A DNA stretch of 36,081 nucleotides from Verrucomicrobiia bacterium (GTDB lineage Bacteria > Verrucomicrobiota > Verrucomicrobiia > Limisphaerales > UBA8199). The notes under the pieces are model-generated. The model was not told the origin of the DNA, searched no databases, and saw only the letters and a program-made list of their open reading frames with translations. Shown here one piece after another: positions 34,558-36,081 of this stretch. The position numbers were made by a program, and so were the translations under genes. The stretch is from NCBI GenBank assembly GCA_035946615.1, contig DASYZB010000134.1, positions 1 through 36,081 on the forward strand. Reading direction: 5' to 3'. Numbering within the stretch: position 1 is the first letter of the stretch; each line of letters opens with the position of its first letter.

Positions 34558-35576
34558 TGTGCCTTCGATGCCGACCGCAGTTTCTCTCGAAGTTGTATTG
34601 CCACCAATTCGGCGGGGCTGAGGGCAGTCGCCGCGTGAATGCCTCCAAGGAATCTGCCTTCGCTGAACACGAGTTCGGTCCCTCCCATAATCTCAATCCT
34701 CCGCTCCGAACGGTTGCTTGCCGCCAATTCTTTTCCGCCGTTCCCGAGCAGGAATGCGGCGTATGCGTCGCGCAAATGCTCGGCATCAGGGGCATTGGCG
34801 CAGGAGGCCAGGAACGCGGTCTGTTCAGTTCCGTCCGCGCGAAAGCGAGCTGTGAAGACATCTCGGAGACCCTCGAATCCAAACGCATCGGCGATTTGCA
34901 GCGTTTGGCTGGAAGCGACCAGGTCCTGGGTGGGGAAAAGGTCCAATTCTTCGATGCGCGTTCGGGTCGCTGGGTTGGACGCTACAAAGCGCGAAGCGGT
35001 CTCGGCCAGCGCTTTGAGCAGCGGCTCGTTGGGCGCCGAGGCGATGACCTCGACGTAATTGGTTCCGCAAACAAAGTAGAGCGCGTTTTGGGTGCGATAG
35101 GAGTACTCGGTGAGCTCGAGCGGCTTGCCTTCGGCGCGGCGCTGGAGCGAGAAAACCGAGAAAGCCGCAGGCAAATTGGTCATTTGATAGTCGAACCACT
35201 CGAACCATTGCTCCGGCGCCTGTTTCAATGCAAAGCGCGCGCAATGCAACTGGGAAAAGCCCGCCGCCAAGTACAGCTCGGCCTTGCCGTCAATCTTGTC
35301 ATAAAGGTTGTCGGAGTTAAAAGATTCGGGCTGCCCAAGGGCCTGCAGTTGGGGCGGAATGGCGTCGGGCGCTGGAGGCGGGCTTGCGCCCTGGAACTGG
35401 AGCCCGGCGTCGCGTGCGACCAACACCGCAGGATTGAAAGACATCTGCCGAAGCAACACGCCCGCGCCGATGATCGCCAGTATCCCGAGTATAATGAAAC
35501 TTGCGGCTTGCTCGGCCCGGCCACGCGAACGACCGGACGGCGGCGGAACGCCGTTGGCAGGGCCTTGCGCAGTCAT
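34554..35576 (-). CDS. Membrane-anchored DUF6599-like protein
   Basis: A 340-residue protein with one N-terminal helix (about 20-42, AASFIILGILAIIGAGVLL) and a large extracytoplasmic domain. Recognisable stretches are NLYDKIDGKAELYLAAGF, WFEWFDYQMTNLPAAFSVFSLQRR and an ALYFVCGTNYVEVIAS strand, a pattern I associate with DUF6599 proteins of Verrucomicrobiota and Acidobacteriota. No enzymatic motif or cysteine cluster is visible. The start at 35576 (MTAQGPANG) is preferred over an ATG at 35672 because the extra residues are low in hydrophobicity and out of character. It is the first gene of the four-gene redox operon running to 30597. Confidence 0.78.
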   Translation of the reverse strand: MTAQGPANGVPPPSGRSRGRAEQAASFIILGILAIIGAGVLLRQMSFNPAVLVARDAGLQFQGASPPPAPDAIPPQLQALGQPESFNSDNLYDKIDGKAELYLAAGFSQLHCARFALKQAPEQWFEWFDYQMTNLPAAFSVFSLQRRAEGKPLELTEYSYRTQNALYFVCGTNYVEVIASAPNEPLLKALAETASRFVASNPATRTRIEELDLFPTQDLVASSQTLQIADAFGFEGLRDVFTARFRADGTEQTAFLASCANAPDAEHLRDAYAAFLLGNGGKELAASNRSERRIEIMGGTELVFSEGRFLGGIHAATALSPAELVAIQLREKLRSASKAQ

Positions 35577-35649
35577 TCTGCAAGGCTGCCTGAGGCTCGC
35601 GGGAGCGGACTCACCTTGTTTTGCCAATTGCTTACCAAGAATTGCAGTG

Positions 35650-35940
35650 TTATGGCCTTGGGAAACTTTCAACGGGCCGACATATCAGACGCCGGGTTAG
35701 CCTTGGGTCGCCCGACTGCATGGGCCATGGGCTGTTCGTCGCCAAGCCAACCCCCACATTAAAAGCATAGAGCGTATTGTAAGGGTCGCCAAAGCCCACG
35801 TAAAGCAGGCCATTAGCCGTAAAACAAGGGGGAGTTGCAAAGACGTTCATGCCGTCTGCAAAATCCTCGCGCACCAGCTTCTTGAATTCCTTCCAATTGT
35901 TGGGCCTGCGCTTTGAGAAACGGCGTGGTGGTCTGAAAAT
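35650..35940 (-). pseudogene. C-terminal fragment of a PQQ-like beta-propeller protein
   Basis: On the minus strand the frame reads NVFATPPCFTANGLLYVGFGDPYNTLYAFNVG and then ATNSPWPMQSGDPRLTRR. The first part is one blade of a PQQ-type beta-propeller; the second matches the SPWPM(F/W)...HTGR tail seen after such propellers in Verrucomicrobiota. No upstream blades remain, because transposase sequence begins within about 20 bases at 35951. It is therefore a truncated remnant, probably cut by the insertion sequence. The exact right boundary is uncertain. Confidence 0.6.
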
Positions 35941-35950
35941 CCGTAACTGC

Positions 35951-36081
35951 TCAGGTCGATTTTGCGCCTTGAGGCAGGAAAGGGCGGCCATCAAGAGCGA
36001 GGCGGAGGTATTCGAGGACGGGCAGGCCGTGTTTGCGGAGAGTTGAGATGTAGCTGCGGATGCGGGCGTGGCGACGAGCGC
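35951..36081 (-). mobile_element. IS66-type transposase, C-terminal end (partial)
   Basis: Reading the minus strand from 36079, 42 codons give [20 protein letters not shown], then [11 protein letters not shown] and a TGA at 35953-35951. This matches the conserved C-terminal helix of IS66-family transposases (RSYxSTxRKxGLNVLxALxxAL...PFLP). The rest lies beyond the window edge. The insertion end should be just left of 35951; no clear terminal inverted repeat could be assigned from one end alone. Confidence 0.7.

Noticed and set aside
34392-35762. Plus-strand ORF of 456 codons
   Set aside because: Antisense to the DUF362 and DUF6599-like genes; no recognisable domain and unnatural composition.
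1-36081. CRISPR array, tRNA, rRNA or prophage
   Set aside because: No regularly spaced repeats, cloverleaf-like sequence, rRNA motifs or phage genes were seen by eye.

Overview
The window looks like a chromosomal segment of a GC-rich member of the Verrucomicrobiota, probably close to the Pedosphaera/Limisphaerales group. This is inferred from gene content, not measured: an alternative complex III (ACIII) operon, a prepilin-like H-X9-DG domain, a secreted HAF-repeat protein ending in an FYRVR-type tail, several Tat-exported redox proteins, and intergenic palindromic repeats. No rRNA, tRNA or CRISPR array was seen.

Layout. 1-3.6 kb: nested inverted repeats, an OGG1-type DNA glycosylase, and a PAP2 phosphatase fused to an ArnT-like glycosyltransferase, separated by copies of a palindromic repeat. 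4.0-7.2 kb: two translationally coupled APC amino-acid permeases. 7.2-9.2 kb, minus strand: a small frameshifted gene, a NagB-like deaminase and a Gfo/Idh/MocA oxidoreductase. 9.4-13.6 kb: a small conserved hypothetical, a HAF-repeat protein broken at a run of eight G, and a GH15 glucoamylase. 13.6-14.0 kb: a possible transposase remnant and the promoter region of the next operon.

14.0-25.3 kb is the centrepiece: ten tightly packed genes, most joined by 1-4 base overlaps. The first six are actA-actF, the quinol:cytochrome c oxidoreductase ACIII. They are followed by a 125-residue single-pass protein, a CcoN-like protein, a CcoO-like monohaem cytochrome with an insertion, and another monohaem cytochrome c. 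In the CcoN-like protein every histidine that binds haem or CuB in cbb3 oxidases has been replaced, in an otherwise well-preserved fold. The operon therefore encodes quinol oxidation and cytochrome c wiring, but its only oxidase-family subunit cannot hold the usual cofactors. I infer that it acts as a scaffold or assembly subunit.

25.6-30.4 kb: pyrF, a diguanylate cyclase convergent with it, a small secreted protein, and a fusion of a polytopic, Wzz-like membrane protein with a full prepilin-like H-X9-DG protein. 30.6-35.6 kb, minus strand: a four-gene redox operon (DUF6599-like protein, Tat-exported DUF362 protein, a NapH-NapG-like Fe-S fusion, and a Tat-exported aldo/keto reductase with a C-terminal cysteine cluster). 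The right edge holds a PQQ-propeller fragment and the C-terminus of an IS66-type transposase that runs off the window.
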